The position numbers and the translations under genes were made by a program. The notes beneath the pieces are model-generated. The model had not been told where the DNA came from. It saw only the letters and a list, made by a program, of their open reading frames with translations, and made no database searches. A stretch of DNA of 64,000 bases from Rhodococcus sp. HNM0563 (lineage in GTDB: Bacteria > Actinomycetota > Actinomycetes > Mycobacteriales > Mycobacteriaceae), in contig NZ_JAASAF010000003.1 in NCBI RefSeq assembly GCF_012726195.1, forward strand, positions 434,001 to 498,000, written 5' to 3'. Positions 46,059 through 53,872 of this stretch are shown here, piece by piece. How positions within the stretch are numbered: position 1 is the first letter of the stretch; every line of letters starts with the position of its first letter.

Positions 46059-47392
46059 TGACGGTGCGCACCCTGCATCTGGGCGCATTTCTGTACGGTG
46101 CCGGGCATCATTCTTCGGCGTGGCGGCACCCGGACTCCGCCGCCGAGCGCATCGGCGACATCGCCTTCTTCGAAGAACTCGCGCGCACCGCCGAACGCGG
46201 CTGCTTCGATGCGGTGTTCTTCGCCGACGGGCACAGTGTGAACACCGCGTACACGGCGGGCACGACGTGGTTTCTCGAACCGCTCACGGCGCTGTCTGCG
46301 ATGGCGCGGGCCACGGAGAAGATCGGCCTGGTCACCACGGTGTCCGCAAGCTTCTACACGCCGTTCCACGCGGCCCGCATGCTCGCCTCGCTCGATCACA
46401 TCAGCGGTGGACGCGCAGGTGCCAACATCGTGACCTCGATGTTCGACGCCGAAGCCCGCAACCACGGACTCGAGTCGCTACCCGCCCACGCCGAACGATA
46501 CGGAAGGGCGGAGGAGTTCATCGACGCGATTGTCGCGCTGTGGGATTCGTGGGACGAACACGCGGTGATCGCGGACCGCGCTGCCGGGCGTTTCCTCGAT
46601 GCAGACGCGATCCACCCGATCGAACACCACGGTCGACACTTCCGCGTGGACGGCCCGCTCACGGTGCCACGCTGTCCGCAGGGACGCCCCGTGTTGTTCC
46701 AGGCCGGGTCCTCGGACACCGGACGCGACCTTGCAGCACGCCACGCCGAGGCGGTGTACTCGGTCGCCTGGGATCTTCCGGCAGCCCTCGAGTTCGCTAC
46801 CGATCTGCGGGCCCGCACCGCCGCCGCGGGCCGTGATGCCGCGTCGATCGCGATACTGCCCGGTCTCGTCACCTACGTCGGCCGCACCGACGACGAAGCC
46901 CACGCGAAGAAGGCCGCATTGGACTCTCTTCTCGACGTCGAGGGCGCGCTCGCCCAGCTCGGGTCCTTCACGGGACAGGACTACACCGGTCATGCTCTCG
47001 ACGATCCGGTTGCGGACCTGCCTCCTATCTCCGAGTTCACCGGCCCGCAGGGGCGGTACGCGACGGTGCAGCGAATTATCGAGACACAGCGTCCCACGCT
47101 GCGGGAGCTGCTCGGATTTCTCGCTGCGGGCGGCGGTCACGCCACCATGATCGGAACGCCGGAATCGATCGCCGACCGTATCGAGGAATGGTTCACTGCC
47201 GGCGCCTGCGACGGCTTCAACCTGATGTGCCCTGCCTACCCGGATTCTCTCGAGGACTTCGTCGACCTCGTGGTGCCGGAGTTGCAGCGTCGCGGCCTGT
47301 TCCGCACCGCGTATCCGGGTAGTACCTTGCGTGACTCGCTGGGGCTGGAGGTACCGGCTCTACCTCAGCGGCACAGTGTGGTTGCCGGGTAG
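46058..47392 (+). CDS. LLM-class flavin-dependent monooxygenase (NtaA/DmoA type)
   Basis: A 444-residue luciferase-like TIM-barrel enzyme of the FMNH2-dependent NtaA/SnaA/DszA/DmoA group. It has FFADGHSVNTAY, SFYTPFHAARMLASLDHIS, GRAGANIVTSMFDAEARNHG, FQAGSSDTGRDLAARHAEAVYS and the C-terminal FNLMCPAYPDSLEDFVDLVV typical of this group. These enzymes cleave C-S, C-N or C-C bonds and need a separate flavin reductase, which is not adjacent. ATG overlaps the SDR stop, so it shares the TPP-riboswitch transcript. Confidence 0.9.
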   Translation: MTVRTLHLGAFLYGAGHHSSAWRHPDSAAERIGDIAFFEELARTAERGCFDAVFFADGHSVNTAYTAGTTWFLEPLTALSAMARATEKIGLVTTVSASFYTPFHAARMLASLDHISGGRAGANIVTSMFDAEARNHGLESLPAHAERYGRAEEFIDAIVALWDSWDEHAVIADRAAGRFLDADAIHPIEHHGRHFRVDGPLTVPRCPQGRPVLFQAGSSDTGRDLAARHAEAVYSVAWDLPAALEFATDLRARTAAAGRDAASIAILPGLVTYVGRTDDEAHAKKAALDSLLDVEGALAQLGSFTGQDYTGHALDDPVADLPPISEFTGPQGRYATVQRIIETQRPTLRELLGFLAAGGGHATMIGTPESIADRIEEWFTAGACDGFNLMCPAYPDSLEDFVDLVVPELQRRGLFRTAYPGSTLRDSLGLEVPALPQRHSVVAG

Positions 47393-47425
47393 CTCACGGA
47401 AGATTGTTCCGGGTCCGAGAACGAC

Positions 47426-47881
47426 TCATCGCGATGCGTCTTCCGTGATGGTGTGGCCCGAGCCGAAATCAGGACGCGTGTCGGTGGGGTTCTCGAGGAG
47501 ATCGGCGACGCCTGCCGCGAAATTGGGGCATGTCGCGATGTCGTGAGCGCGGCATTCGAGTGCATGCAGTGTCATCTCCCGGGAGCGGGCCATCTCCGCC
47601 ATCCGCCGCTCCAGCTCGTCCAGGTGCGCGGTGAGCACCTCGCGCCTCTCGTCCGTCTGCCCTGCCAGCAGGACATGGATCTGGTCGAGGCTCATTCCGG
47701 CGGCTTTGCTCCTGATGATCACCGCCACCCTGGTGACGTCGGCTTCGCGGTACCGGCGGCGCCCTGCGCTGTCGCGGTCGGGTGCGATCAGCCCGACGTC
47801 CTCCCAATGCCGCAATACATGCGTGGCGAGGCCGAAGCGCTCGGCCACCTCACCGATCGTCCAGATCACAGTTGACTTCAT
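47426..47881 (-). CDS. MerR-family transcriptional regulator
   Basis: A 151-residue activator with the MerR HTH (IGEVAERFGLATHVLRHWED, RRRYREADVTRVAVI), a dimerisation helix and a short effector tail with cysteines (ECRAHDIATCPNF). The Cys pair could sense metal or redox state. Its ATG lies inside the dyad at 47874-47895, so gene and operator overlap; it is divergent from the methyltransferase. Confidence 0.92.
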   Translation of the reverse strand: MKSTVIWTIGEVAERFGLATHVLRHWEDVGLIAPDRDSAGRRRYREADVTRVAVIIRSKAAGMSLDQIHVLLAGQTDERREVLTAHLDELERRMAEMARSREMTLHALECRAHDIATCPNFAAGVADLLENPTDTRPDFGSGHTITEDASR

Positions 47882-47902
47882 GTCAACATGAAGTCGCATT
47901 AT
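47872..47902 (+). promoter_or_regulatory. MerR-type promoter, 19-bp spacer, with dyad operator
   Basis: -35 TTGACT (47872-47877) and -10 CATTAT (47897-47902) are 19 bp apart, longer than the normal 17. The dyad GACTTCATGT-CA-ACATGAAGTC (47874-47895) fills the spacer. This is the classical layout in which MerR underwinds DNA to activate, here for the methyltransferase. Confidence 0.75.
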
Positions 47903-47937
47903 CGGCGGTGACGCAAGCCCGCACACGAGGAGAGTTC

Positions 47938-48579
47938 ATGCACACCGACACATCGCCAGCACAATTCTGGGAGAACCGCTACACCGACAGCGACGGTCTG
48001 TGGTCGGGCAACGCGAACGCGTCCCTCGTCGACGCCGTATCCGGCCTGACACCGGGCACTGCACTCGACCTCGGCTGCGGCGAGGGTGCCGACACGATCT
48101 GGCTGGCACGCAGCGGCTGGATCGCGACCGGAGTGGACATCTCCACCACCGCCGTCCGCCGCGCCACCGACGCTGCGCGCGACGCCGAACTTCCCGACGG
48201 CCGCATCCGGTTCGTCGCGGCAGACCTGTCGACCTGGCACGAAGACAGCAGCTACGACCTCGTCGCCGCATCGTTCCTGCACTCGCCCGTCGAGTTTCCG
48301 CGCACCGAGGTGCTTCGCCACGCCGCCGGACTCGTCGCGCCACGCGGGCACCTCGTGATCGTCTCGCACGCCGCGTTCCCACCGTGGGCAGGAGCGGATG
48401 CGCACGAGGGGCACGGCGACCACCGATTCCTGAGCCCGCAAGAAGAGATCGAGGCACTCGACCTCGAACCGGGTAGCTGGGAGGTGCGGATCGCCGAGAC
48501 CCGCGCGCGTGACGCGGTCGGCCCGGACGGCACACAGGCCGTACTCGACGACACCGTCGTGGTCCTGCGGCGGCTGTGA
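47938..48579 (+). CDS. class I SAM-dependent methyltransferase
   Basis: A 213-residue methyltransferase with motif I ALDLGCGEGADTIWLA, VDISTTAVRRA and FVAADLSTW, preceded by FWENRYTDSDGLWSGNAN, typical of the tellurite-resistance/thiopurine-like group. GAGGAGA precedes the ATG. It is the only gene driven by the MerR-type promoter, so its substrate is probably related to the MerR effector (toxic small molecule or metalloid); that is inference. Confidence 0.88.
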   Translation: MHTDTSPAQFWENRYTDSDGLWSGNANASLVDAVSGLTPGTALDLGCGEGADTIWLARSGWIATGVDISTTAVRRATDAARDAELPDGRIRFVAADLSTWHEDSSYDLVAASFLHSPVEFPRTEVLRHAAGLVAPRGHLVIVSHAAFPPWAGADAHEGHGDHRFLSPQEEIEALDLEPGSWEVRIAETRARDAVGPDGTQAVLDDTVVVLRRL

Positions 48580-48624
48580 GCAAATCAGGACCACTACTCT
48601 GAACACTCGATTCCACACATATAC

Positions 48625-48654
48625 ATGAGTACAAGTATTCATTTGTGTTACCCT
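48625..48654 (+). promoter_or_regulatory. promoter and dyad of the ArsR-SRPBCC operon
   Basis: The imperfect dyad ATGAGTAC-AA-GTATTCAT (48625-48642) lies just before a -10-like TACCCT (48649-48654). AT-rich compared with its surroundings. Position suits autorepression by the ArsR protein encoded downstream. Confidence 0.5.
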
Positions 48655-48682
48655 CATGGCAGTCGATGAGCGGAGGCGAGCA

Positions 48683-49018
48683 ATGGGTGCCGAGGCTGCA
48701 GCGGACCTCGATAGGGCGTTACGGGCGCTTGCCGACGGGAATCGACGGGCGATCCTACGGGTCATCCGCTCCGCTCCGCGCCCGGTGGGTTCTATCGCCG
48801 AGGAAGTCGGATTGTCCCAACAGACGACGTCGCACCACCTCGGAGTCCTCCGGAAAGCGGGCCTCGCAGCCAGCACACGCGAGGGCACACGACACCTGTT
48901 CACAGTGAACACCGACGGTCTTGCCGCAGTGCGGTCATACCTCGACGATTTCTGGCCGGGGAAGCTGTCTGTACTCAAGACCGTGATCGAAGCGAGGGCG
49001 GGCGAGAACCGTGGCTGA
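48683..49018 (+). CDS. ArsR-family (PadR/SmtB-like) repressor
   Basis: A 111-residue winged-helix regulator (LADGNRRAILRVIRSAP, GLSQQTTSHHLGVLRKAGL) without metal-binding cysteines, the type usually paired with SRPBCC proteins. ATG 48683 is preferred over 48656 because GGAGG lies 6 nt upstream and the earlier ATG abuts the -10 box. Overlaps the next gene by 8 bp. Confidence 0.88.
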   Translation: MGAEAAADLDRALRALADGNRRAILRVIRSAPRPVGSIAEEVGLSQQTTSHHLGVLRKAGLAASTREGTRHLFTVNTDGLAAVRSYLDDFWPGKLSVLKTVIEARAGENRG

Positions 49019-49445
49019 GTTCCGAGATTCGATCGACATTGCCGCGGCGCCCGAGACAGTGTTCGAGTACCTCACCACGAACTCCGGGATGACAGCGTGG
49101 ATGGGCCAGTATGCCGAACTCGACCCGAGACCCGGCGGCATCTTCGCGATCGACATCGCCGGATACCCGGTGCGTGGCGAGTATCTTCACGTCGACTACC
49201 CGACCCGCGTGGTCGTCTCGTGGGGATTTGCCGGGAATGCGGATCTGCCCATCGGAGCATCGACGGTCGAGTTCCGGCTCACCGCCGTCGCCGGCGGCAC
49301 CCGCGTCGACCTCGTCCACTCCGGCCTTCCCGATACCGAACTGCGCGGGCACGCCCACGGATGGGACCATTTCCTCCCCCGTCTGGCCACAGCAGGCTCC
49401 AGCGGCGACGCCGGACCGGACGAGTGGCAGCCGCGCGGCGAGTGA
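49011..49445 (+). CDS. SRPBCC (AHSA1-like) domain protein
   Basis: A 144-residue START-like fold protein: FRDSIDIAAAPETVFEYLT at the N-terminus, RVVVSWGFAGNADLP mid-way, and HAHGWDHFLPRLA near the end, all typical of AHSA1-type proteins paired with ArsR regulators. It binds a hydrophobic ligand or acts as a chaperone; ligand unknown. GTG start overlaps the arsR end. Confidence 0.88.
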   Translation: MAEFRDSIDIAAAPETVFEYLTTNSGMTAWMGQYAELDPRPGGIFAIDIAGYPVRGEYLHVDYPTRVVVSWGFAGNADLPIGASTVEFRLTAVAGGTRVDLVHSGLPDTELRGHAHGWDHFLPRLATAGSSGDAGPDEWQPRGE

Positions 49446-49494
49446 ACCGACCCGAAAGACATCACTACACGAACGAGAATCGAGGGAGTCTCCC

Positions 49495-49854
49495 ATGCCA
49501 CAGGAATCCGCCTACGATGTCGTGAAGAACTACCACCGGGCCTGGACGAGCGGGGATGTCGCGCGTGCCATGACCCACGTTGCCGACGACATCACCTGCC
49601 GAGCACCGGGCATTGATCTGAACGGCAAAGCCGCCTACCAGGACTTCATCGCCGCATTCGCACCCGCACTCACCGGTGTGGCCGATATCGCCGACTTCGC
49701 AGACCGAGATCGCGTCGCGCTCTTCTACTACCCACAGACCGCAGCAACCGCCACGGCCCCGGCCGCGGAATGCTTCACGGTGCGCGACGGCAGGATCAGC
49801 GCGAGTGTGCTGATCTTCGACCGTCTCTCGTACGGTCCTCCCCAACAGGATTGA
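49495..49854 (+). CDS. SnoaL/NTF2-like domain protein
   Basis: A 119-residue cone-shaped alpha+beta protein of the SnoaL-like group (YDVVKNYHRAWTSGDVARAM, FIAAFAPALTG, RISASVLIFDRLSYG). Small-molecule-binding or isomerase-type roles are common. GAGGGAG precedes the ATG; 49 bp after the SRPBCC stop, so probably the third gene of the ArsR operon. Confidence 0.85.
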   Translation: MPQESAYDVVKNYHRAWTSGDVARAMTHVADDITCRAPGIDLNGKAAYQDFIAAFAPALTGVADIADFADRDRVALFYYPQTAATATAPAAECFTVRDGRISASVLIFDRLSYGPPQQD

Positions 49855-49876
49855 GGGGACGTTTGCGTGGTGCTGC

Positions 49877-50947
49877 TCACCGGTCGCTGGCAAGCATCCC
49901 GAAGATGAGGGTGTCCGTCCACTCACCTTTGCTCCACCAGTCCCGGCGCAGATGCGCTTCGTGATGCATTCCAACGGCAGTGGCGAGCTTGGCCGAGGCG
50001 GTATTGCGCGCGTCCATCTGTGCGGAGACACGGTGCACTCGATAGTGGTCGAACGCGACCCGCAGCACCGCGCTCACCGCCTCGCGGGCGAACCCTCTCC
50101 CGCCGTGATTGGGGTCGAGCACCCAGCCGATCTCCGCGACTCTGCGGTCGGCGTCGACGAACCACAGGAGAACATCTCCGATCGGCATTCCGTCGTGCTC
50201 GATAACGAGCGCCAGCGCTCGAGCGTCGCTGTCGAGGCCGGTCTTCGCCAGTCGCTCGCTGACCCGCTTGGCGGCGTCATCGCGGCTCCACGGCTCATCC
50301 AACAGATACCGCGCGACACTGGATTGCGAGTACAAACGGTGCAACCAACCCATGTCGCCAGACCCGTGGAGCCGGAGACGGAGGCGTTCGGTCTCCACCG
50401 GAATCAGCGGGTTCGATACAAGTTCACGCGAGTAGTGCAACAGGACGACCGCTTCGCCGGAGGGGGCGACGTCGTTGACTTCGGCTCCGCACGAAAACCC
50501 TGCCTGTTCGAGTACGCGCTGGGAAGCCAGGTTCTCCGGCACGGTGCGCGCTGTCAGACGGGTGAGTCCGCTGCGCTGGGCGAGCGTGTCAGCGAGGGAG
50601 AGTGCGGCACCGGCGAGTCCTTTGCCGCGATGGTCGGGGTGCACCCAGAAGCCAACCTCAACCGACTTGTCGGTGACGTCGAACAGAACGAGGCTCCCGG
50701 CGAACTCACCTGTGGAGGGGTCGCTGATGGCGAGCACCGCGAGGTCGCCGCGCTCCAGCCGCTCGCCGATTGCGCCGTTGATGAGTGCTGTAACGGACGC
50801 CTCGGTGTACTCCGGTTCGGGCAGATGCGCGTACCGGCGTACTGAGGCATCGGCAGTCCCCTCGGCGTATGGGCGTGCGTCGCCGGTGTGCATCGCTCTA
50901 AGCACGGCGTGTTCGCTGCGAAGCGGGAGAAGCGTGGCATCCAACAT
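49877..50947 (-). CDS. tandem GNAT N-acetyltransferase
   Basis: A 356-residue protein with two GNAT domains. The first (about 5-175) has VEVGFWVHPDHRGKGLAGAA and NLASQRVLEQAGF; the second (about 183-350) has RVAEIGWVLDPNHGGRGFAR and NTASAKLATAVGM. Each keeps an acetyl-CoA loop, so both could be active. It is a RimJ/RimL-like fusion with unknown substrate. ATG 50947 with -10 TAGTTT 7 nt upstream suggests a leaderless mRNA. Divergent from a TetR gene that may control it. Confidence 0.9.
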   Translation of the reverse strand: MLDATLLPLRSEHAVLRAMHTGDARPYAEGTADASVRRYAHLPEPEYTEASVTALINGAIGERLERGDLAVLAISDPSTGEFAGSLVLFDVTDKSVEVGFWVHPDHRGKGLAGAALSLADTLAQRSGLTRLTARTVPENLASQRVLEQAGFSCGAEVNDVAPSGEAVVLLHYSRELVSNPLIPVETERLRLRLHGSGDMGWLHRLYSQSSVARYLLDEPWSRDDAAKRVSERLAKTGLDSDARALALVIEHDGMPIGDVLLWFVDADRRVAEIGWVLDPNHGGRGFAREAVSAVLRVAFDHYRVHRVSAQMDARNTASAKLATAVGMHHEAHLRRDWWSKGEWTDTLIFGMLASDR

Positions 50948-50954
50948 ACCCGCA

Positions 50955-51001
50955 AAACTAACATAGTGCGGATAACAATGCGAACATCGTTCGGATAAAC
51001 T
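50955..51001. promoter_or_regulatory. divergent promoters and dyad between GNAT and tetR genes
   Basis: Minus -10 TAGTTT (50960-50955) serves the GNAT gene (7 nt to ATG) and plus -10 TAAACT (50996-51001) serves tetR (6 nt to GTG). Between them lie CGAAC-ATC-GTTCG (50981-50993) and two CGGATAA copies (near 50970 and 50992). Likely operator of the TetR regulator for both genes. Confidence 0.55.
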
Positions 51002-51007
51002 GGAAGG

Positions 51008-51616
51008 GTGAGCTATTGGGAGCACCGCAAGCCTGTACGCCGCGCACGCGCTGTCGACGTACAGGACATCGCCCGCGCCGCCGTCACCCTGCTGGACGAC
51101 GGCGGGCTGCGTGCGCTCACCGCTCGCGCCGTCGCGACGCGACTCGACGTGGCTCCCGCCAGTCTCTATTCCCGAGTCGAATCCGTCGATGACCTGTTCG
51201 ACCTCGCTCTGGATGAAGCCCTCGGCAACGACCCGACCATCAGCCAAGCCATCGCTGATGCACCGCTGCTCGAACTCATGCACGCCTACTACCGGCACCT
51301 GACCGACCATCGCTGGGCCTGCCAAGTCATCGGGATGCGCGCACCGCGAGGGCCAAACTACCTCCGACTCTCCGAGCGCATGGTGATCCTGCTCCAGCAG
51401 GCAGGAGCACCAGATCCTCTCGGCGCGGCGTACGCACTGTCGAACTTCGCCATTGGCAGCGCCACGACCGCTCCGATGGCAGACAGCGAACGCGCTACGG
51501 CGATCGACGTCGAGACCTCCCCCACCTACGCCCGCCTGCATGTCGCACATGGGGCCGACACCGAAGCCATCTTCACTACGGGGATCGCTGCCCTGCTCGA
51601 ATACGTGGCGAAGTGA
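51008..51616 (+). CDS. TetR-family repressor (TetR_C_1 type)
   Basis: A 202-residue regulator with HTH at about 18-62 (VQDIARAAVTLLDDGGLRAL, VATRLDVAPASLYSRVES) and a TetR_C-like ligand domain (MHAYYRHLTDHRWACQVIG). GTG start with -10 box 6 nt upstream, leaderless. The target is probably the divergent GNAT gene and itself. Confidence 0.9.
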   Translation: MSYWEHRKPVRRARAVDVQDIARAAVTLLDDGGLRALTARAVATRLDVAPASLYSRVESVDDLFDLALDEALGNDPTISQAIADAPLLELMHAYYRHLTDHRWACQVIGMRAPRGPNYLRLSERMVILLQQAGAPDPLGAAYALSNFAIGSATTAPMADSERATAIDVETSPTYARLHVAHGADTEAIFTTGIAALLEYVAK

Positions 51617-51744
51617 CTCGTCCCGTACCCACAAGGTCGTAGTGATCGCGAGTCGCGGCCAGACGCACAGTAACGAGCAAATTCATGGTCAGTGCCAGAG
51701 GACTCTGGCCACTGATCGAGCGATGTTCAGCGGCGCGTCGCACT

Positions 51745-51855
51745 CACTCCACGGGGCGGCTGACGAACCAAGCACTCACCGACGGCATCGAGATCAGCGA
51801 ATACGAAAGGGCGACGATCAAGCTCGCTGAGCCGTTCGCCGCCCTCGCACCAACC
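51745..51855 (+). pseudogene. possible relic of a serine recombinase C-terminus
   Basis: The translation GRLTNQALTDGIEISEYER then ATIKLAEPFAALAP resembles the tail of large serine recombinases, where a LNQAF-type segment is followed by a beta strand and a LxEPFAxL motif. No catalytic or zinc domain remains and upstream frames are broken. It lies 45 bp from tRNA-Ala, a typical integration neighbourhood. The match is short and from memory; otherwise 51617-51898 holds nothing I recognise. Confidence 0.3.
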
Positions 51856-51898
51856 CCGGCTTCCACCGATGTCAGGTGTTCTAGTACGTCTGAAATTG

Positions 51899-51971
51899 TG
51901 GAGCTGAGGGGAATCGAACCCCTGACCTCTTCGATGCGAACGAAGCGCGCTACCAACTGCGCCACAGCCCC
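51899..51971 (-). tRNA. tRNA-Ala (anticodon CGC)
   Basis: A 73-nt cloverleaf: acceptor stem GGGGCTG/CAGCTCC, D-arm GCGC-AGTTGGTA-GCGC, anticodon stem CTTCG/CGAAG with loop TTCGCAT (anticodon CGC), T-arm AGGGG-TTCGATT-CCCCT and discriminator A. The 3' CCA is not encoded. It marks the right edge of the accessory region. Confidence 0.96.
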
Positions 51972-52063
51972 GAGGGTTCCGTAGAACCAACTCGCAAACC
52001 TTAGCAAACGCAGACCCTCAACACGAAATCAAGATATCGACGCAGGTCATGGCCTCACAAGCA

Positions 52064-52095
52064 GGAAAGCCCGCACCGTGTGGTGCGGGCTTTCC
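52064..52095 (-). terminator. terminator after sepX/glpR
   Basis: A perfect 14-bp inverted repeat (GGAAAGCCCGCACC / GGTGCGGGCTTTCC) with loop GTGT, 21 bp beyond the sepX stop; it ends the galU-glp-rimJ-sepX direction. Confidence 0.85.
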
Positions 52096-52116
52096 GAAGT
52101 CGTTTCCCAGCGTCCG

Positions 52117-52971
52117 TCATGCACCGGATGCGTGCCGGACGGGGAAGTCGTCGGGTTCGTCGTAACCCGGGTCGAGGCACCCCGGGTCGACGTACTCGGC
52201 GTATTCGTCGTCGTACCCGTCGAGATGCTCGAATTCGGGGTCTTCGTCGTCGAGTTCGAGAACCACGGCCCCCGGGCGACGCAGCCGCGACGGAACCTCG
52301 CCGGAGTCGCCGTCGCCCCGCACGTGCACTCCGGTCGCTGCCGACCTCTGCAGCCGGGCCATTCTGCGCCGGCGAATGTCCTGTTCGAGCCGTACCTGAC
52401 GGCGCAGATAGAAGAGGTAACCGACGAATGCTGCCACCACGAGGGCGCATACCCACCACATCACGGGCGACAGGATCAAGCCCAACGCTGCAGTCATGAT
52501 GGAGCCGATGAGCAGACCCAGGACCGCGCGCTGGCGGAACTCGTATCGTTCGGCCGACGCCACCGCATCGGCGTGGGGATCGAATCCACCTCGCCCGCGG
52601 CGGCGCGGAACGCTCTGACGCGCCGGGGGGTCGTGGGCCTCGTACCGGTGCTCGTCGGAGTCGATCGCCGCAGCGTCGTCGAGGTCGTGGAAGTCGGGTT
52701 CGGTGTCGGGCCTGTCGTCGGTCTGAGTGTTCATACGAGCCTCCGCATGGCGGTGCGTGTGATCACGACTCGGACGCCAGTTCGGATCGGTGCGGTGACC
52801 TGTCGCGGGACCTCGGGGGGCCTTCGGCTTCTGGTCACCCCGATGCAGAACCCGTGTGGCGAGTGCGGCGTCGGTCGTCTGACGGATGCGAGGACGCTTC
52901 GTGACCAGCATGGGAACCAGGACGAACAACCACACGGCAACGAGCCCGATCCACAGGAGTGAGTTCGGCAT
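52117..52971 (-). CDS. sepX: divisome protein SepX / gephyrin-like receptor GlpR
   Basis: A 284-residue membrane protein: TM1 at about 5-24 (LLWIGLVAVWLFVLVPMLV), a long charged linker, a TM pair near 150-190 (LGLLIGSIMTAALGLILSP, WWVCALVVAAFVGYLFYL), then an acidic C-terminal tail. This is the layout of SepX (Streptomyces) / GlpR (Corynebacterium), the membrane receptor that ties the MoeA-like Glp to FtsZ-dependent division. The glp and rimJ genes lie just upstream in the same direction, the conserved order. GGAGG precedes the ATG. Confidence 0.85.
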   Translation of the reverse strand: MPNSLLWIGLVAVWLFVLVPMLVTKRPRIRQTTDAALATRVLHRGDQKPKAPRGPATGHRTDPNWRPSRDHTHRHAEARMNTQTDDRPDTEPDFHDLDDAAAIDSDEHRYEAHDPPARQSVPRRRGRGGFDPHADAVASAERYEFRQRAVLGLLIGSIMTAALGLILSPVMWWVCALVVAAFVGYLFYLRRQVRLEQDIRRRRMARLQRSAATGVHVRGDGDSGEVPSRLRRPGAVVLELDDEDPEFEHLDGYDDEYAEYVDPGCLDPGYDEPDDFPVRHASGA

Positions 52972-53236
52972 TCCGGCGGCCCTCCTCCCAGTTGTCGCCT
53001 ACCAGTCCGTCGACGCCACTGACCTTTCCCAGGTTAACGGCATCATCACTCTTATCTCTACAGAAACGCCGACTCAGACGGCTACTGCCGTCACACTAGT
53101 CACGCGAAACCATGGGACACACTCTTCACTCTAGTCACACACGTATATCTCTGCGGTGGGGATTGTTACTCATGTTGCACGTAACTTGCATTACACGCAG
53201 CACACCGTTCTCAGCGAAACGGGCAGCGGCGGACGC

Positions 53237-53872
53237 TCACGCCCAGGTCGCGCGCCCACTGCGCACCAAACGATCGGCCACCGAGCCGGGTACTTCCTCG
53301 GCCGTCATCGCAACGAGAAGATGATCACGAAACCGCCCCTGCACGTCGAGGTAGCGCTGGAGCAGACCTTCGTCACGGAATCCGACGTTGCGCAGCACGG
53401 CGCGACTGGGCTGATTCTCCGGACGCACCGTTGCCTCGACACGGTGCAGGCCGATGGGGCCGAAGCAGTGATCGAGCCCGAGCGCGAGTGCTGCGGTTGC
53501 GACGCCGAGCCCGTTGACCTCTTTCTCGACCCAGTAGCCGATCCACGCGGATCTCAGCGCCCCGCGCACGATGTTGCCCACCGTGATCTGACCGCAGTAC
53601 CGACCGTCGAGTTCGATCGCCATCGGCACCATCAGTCCCTTGCGCGCCTCCGCGCGCAGACTCCGATACAGGCCCGGCCACACGGAGATGTGGTGCCGCA
53701 TCTCCCACGGCGATTCCCCCGTCGGCTCCCACGGCTCGAGGTGTTCACGGTCGCGTGTGCGCAACCGGCTCCACGCGGCGGCGTCCCTGAGCCGCACCGA
53801 CCGCACCGTCACCGACCCACCCGCGACACGAAGCGGCCCCAAGTCGGCCGGCCACCCGGGGTGACGGCTCAT
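53237..53872 (-). CDS. rimJ: RimJ/RimL-type GNAT acetyltransferase
   Basis: A 211-residue GNAT-domain enzyme with RLRDAAAWSRLRTRDREHLE at the start, WIGYWVEKEVNGLGVATAA as the acetyl-CoA loop region, and HRVEATVRPENQPSRAVLRN. It would acetylate a protein N-terminus; the target (ribosomal S5 in E. coli) is uncertain here. ATG 53872 overlaps the glp stop (ATGA). Conserved between glp and glpR in mycobacteria and corynebacteria. The 265 bp upstream of sepX (52972-53236) hold its promoter region and no gene. Confidence 0.85.
   Translation of the reverse strand: MSRHPGWPADLGPLRVAGGSVTVRSVRLRDAAAWSRLRTRDREHLEPWEPTGESPWEMRHHISVWPGLYRSLRAEARKGLMVPMAIELDGRYCGQITVGNIVRGALRSAWIGYWVEKEVNGLGVATAALALGLDHCFGPIGLHRVEATVRPENQPSRAVLRNVGFRDEGLLQRYLDVQGRFRDHLLVAMTAEEVPGSVADRLVRSGRATWA

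Noticed and set aside
22253-51971. Prophage or integrative element still intact
   Set aside because: No integrase, replication, relaxase or structural genes; at most a decayed recombinase tail near the tRNA.
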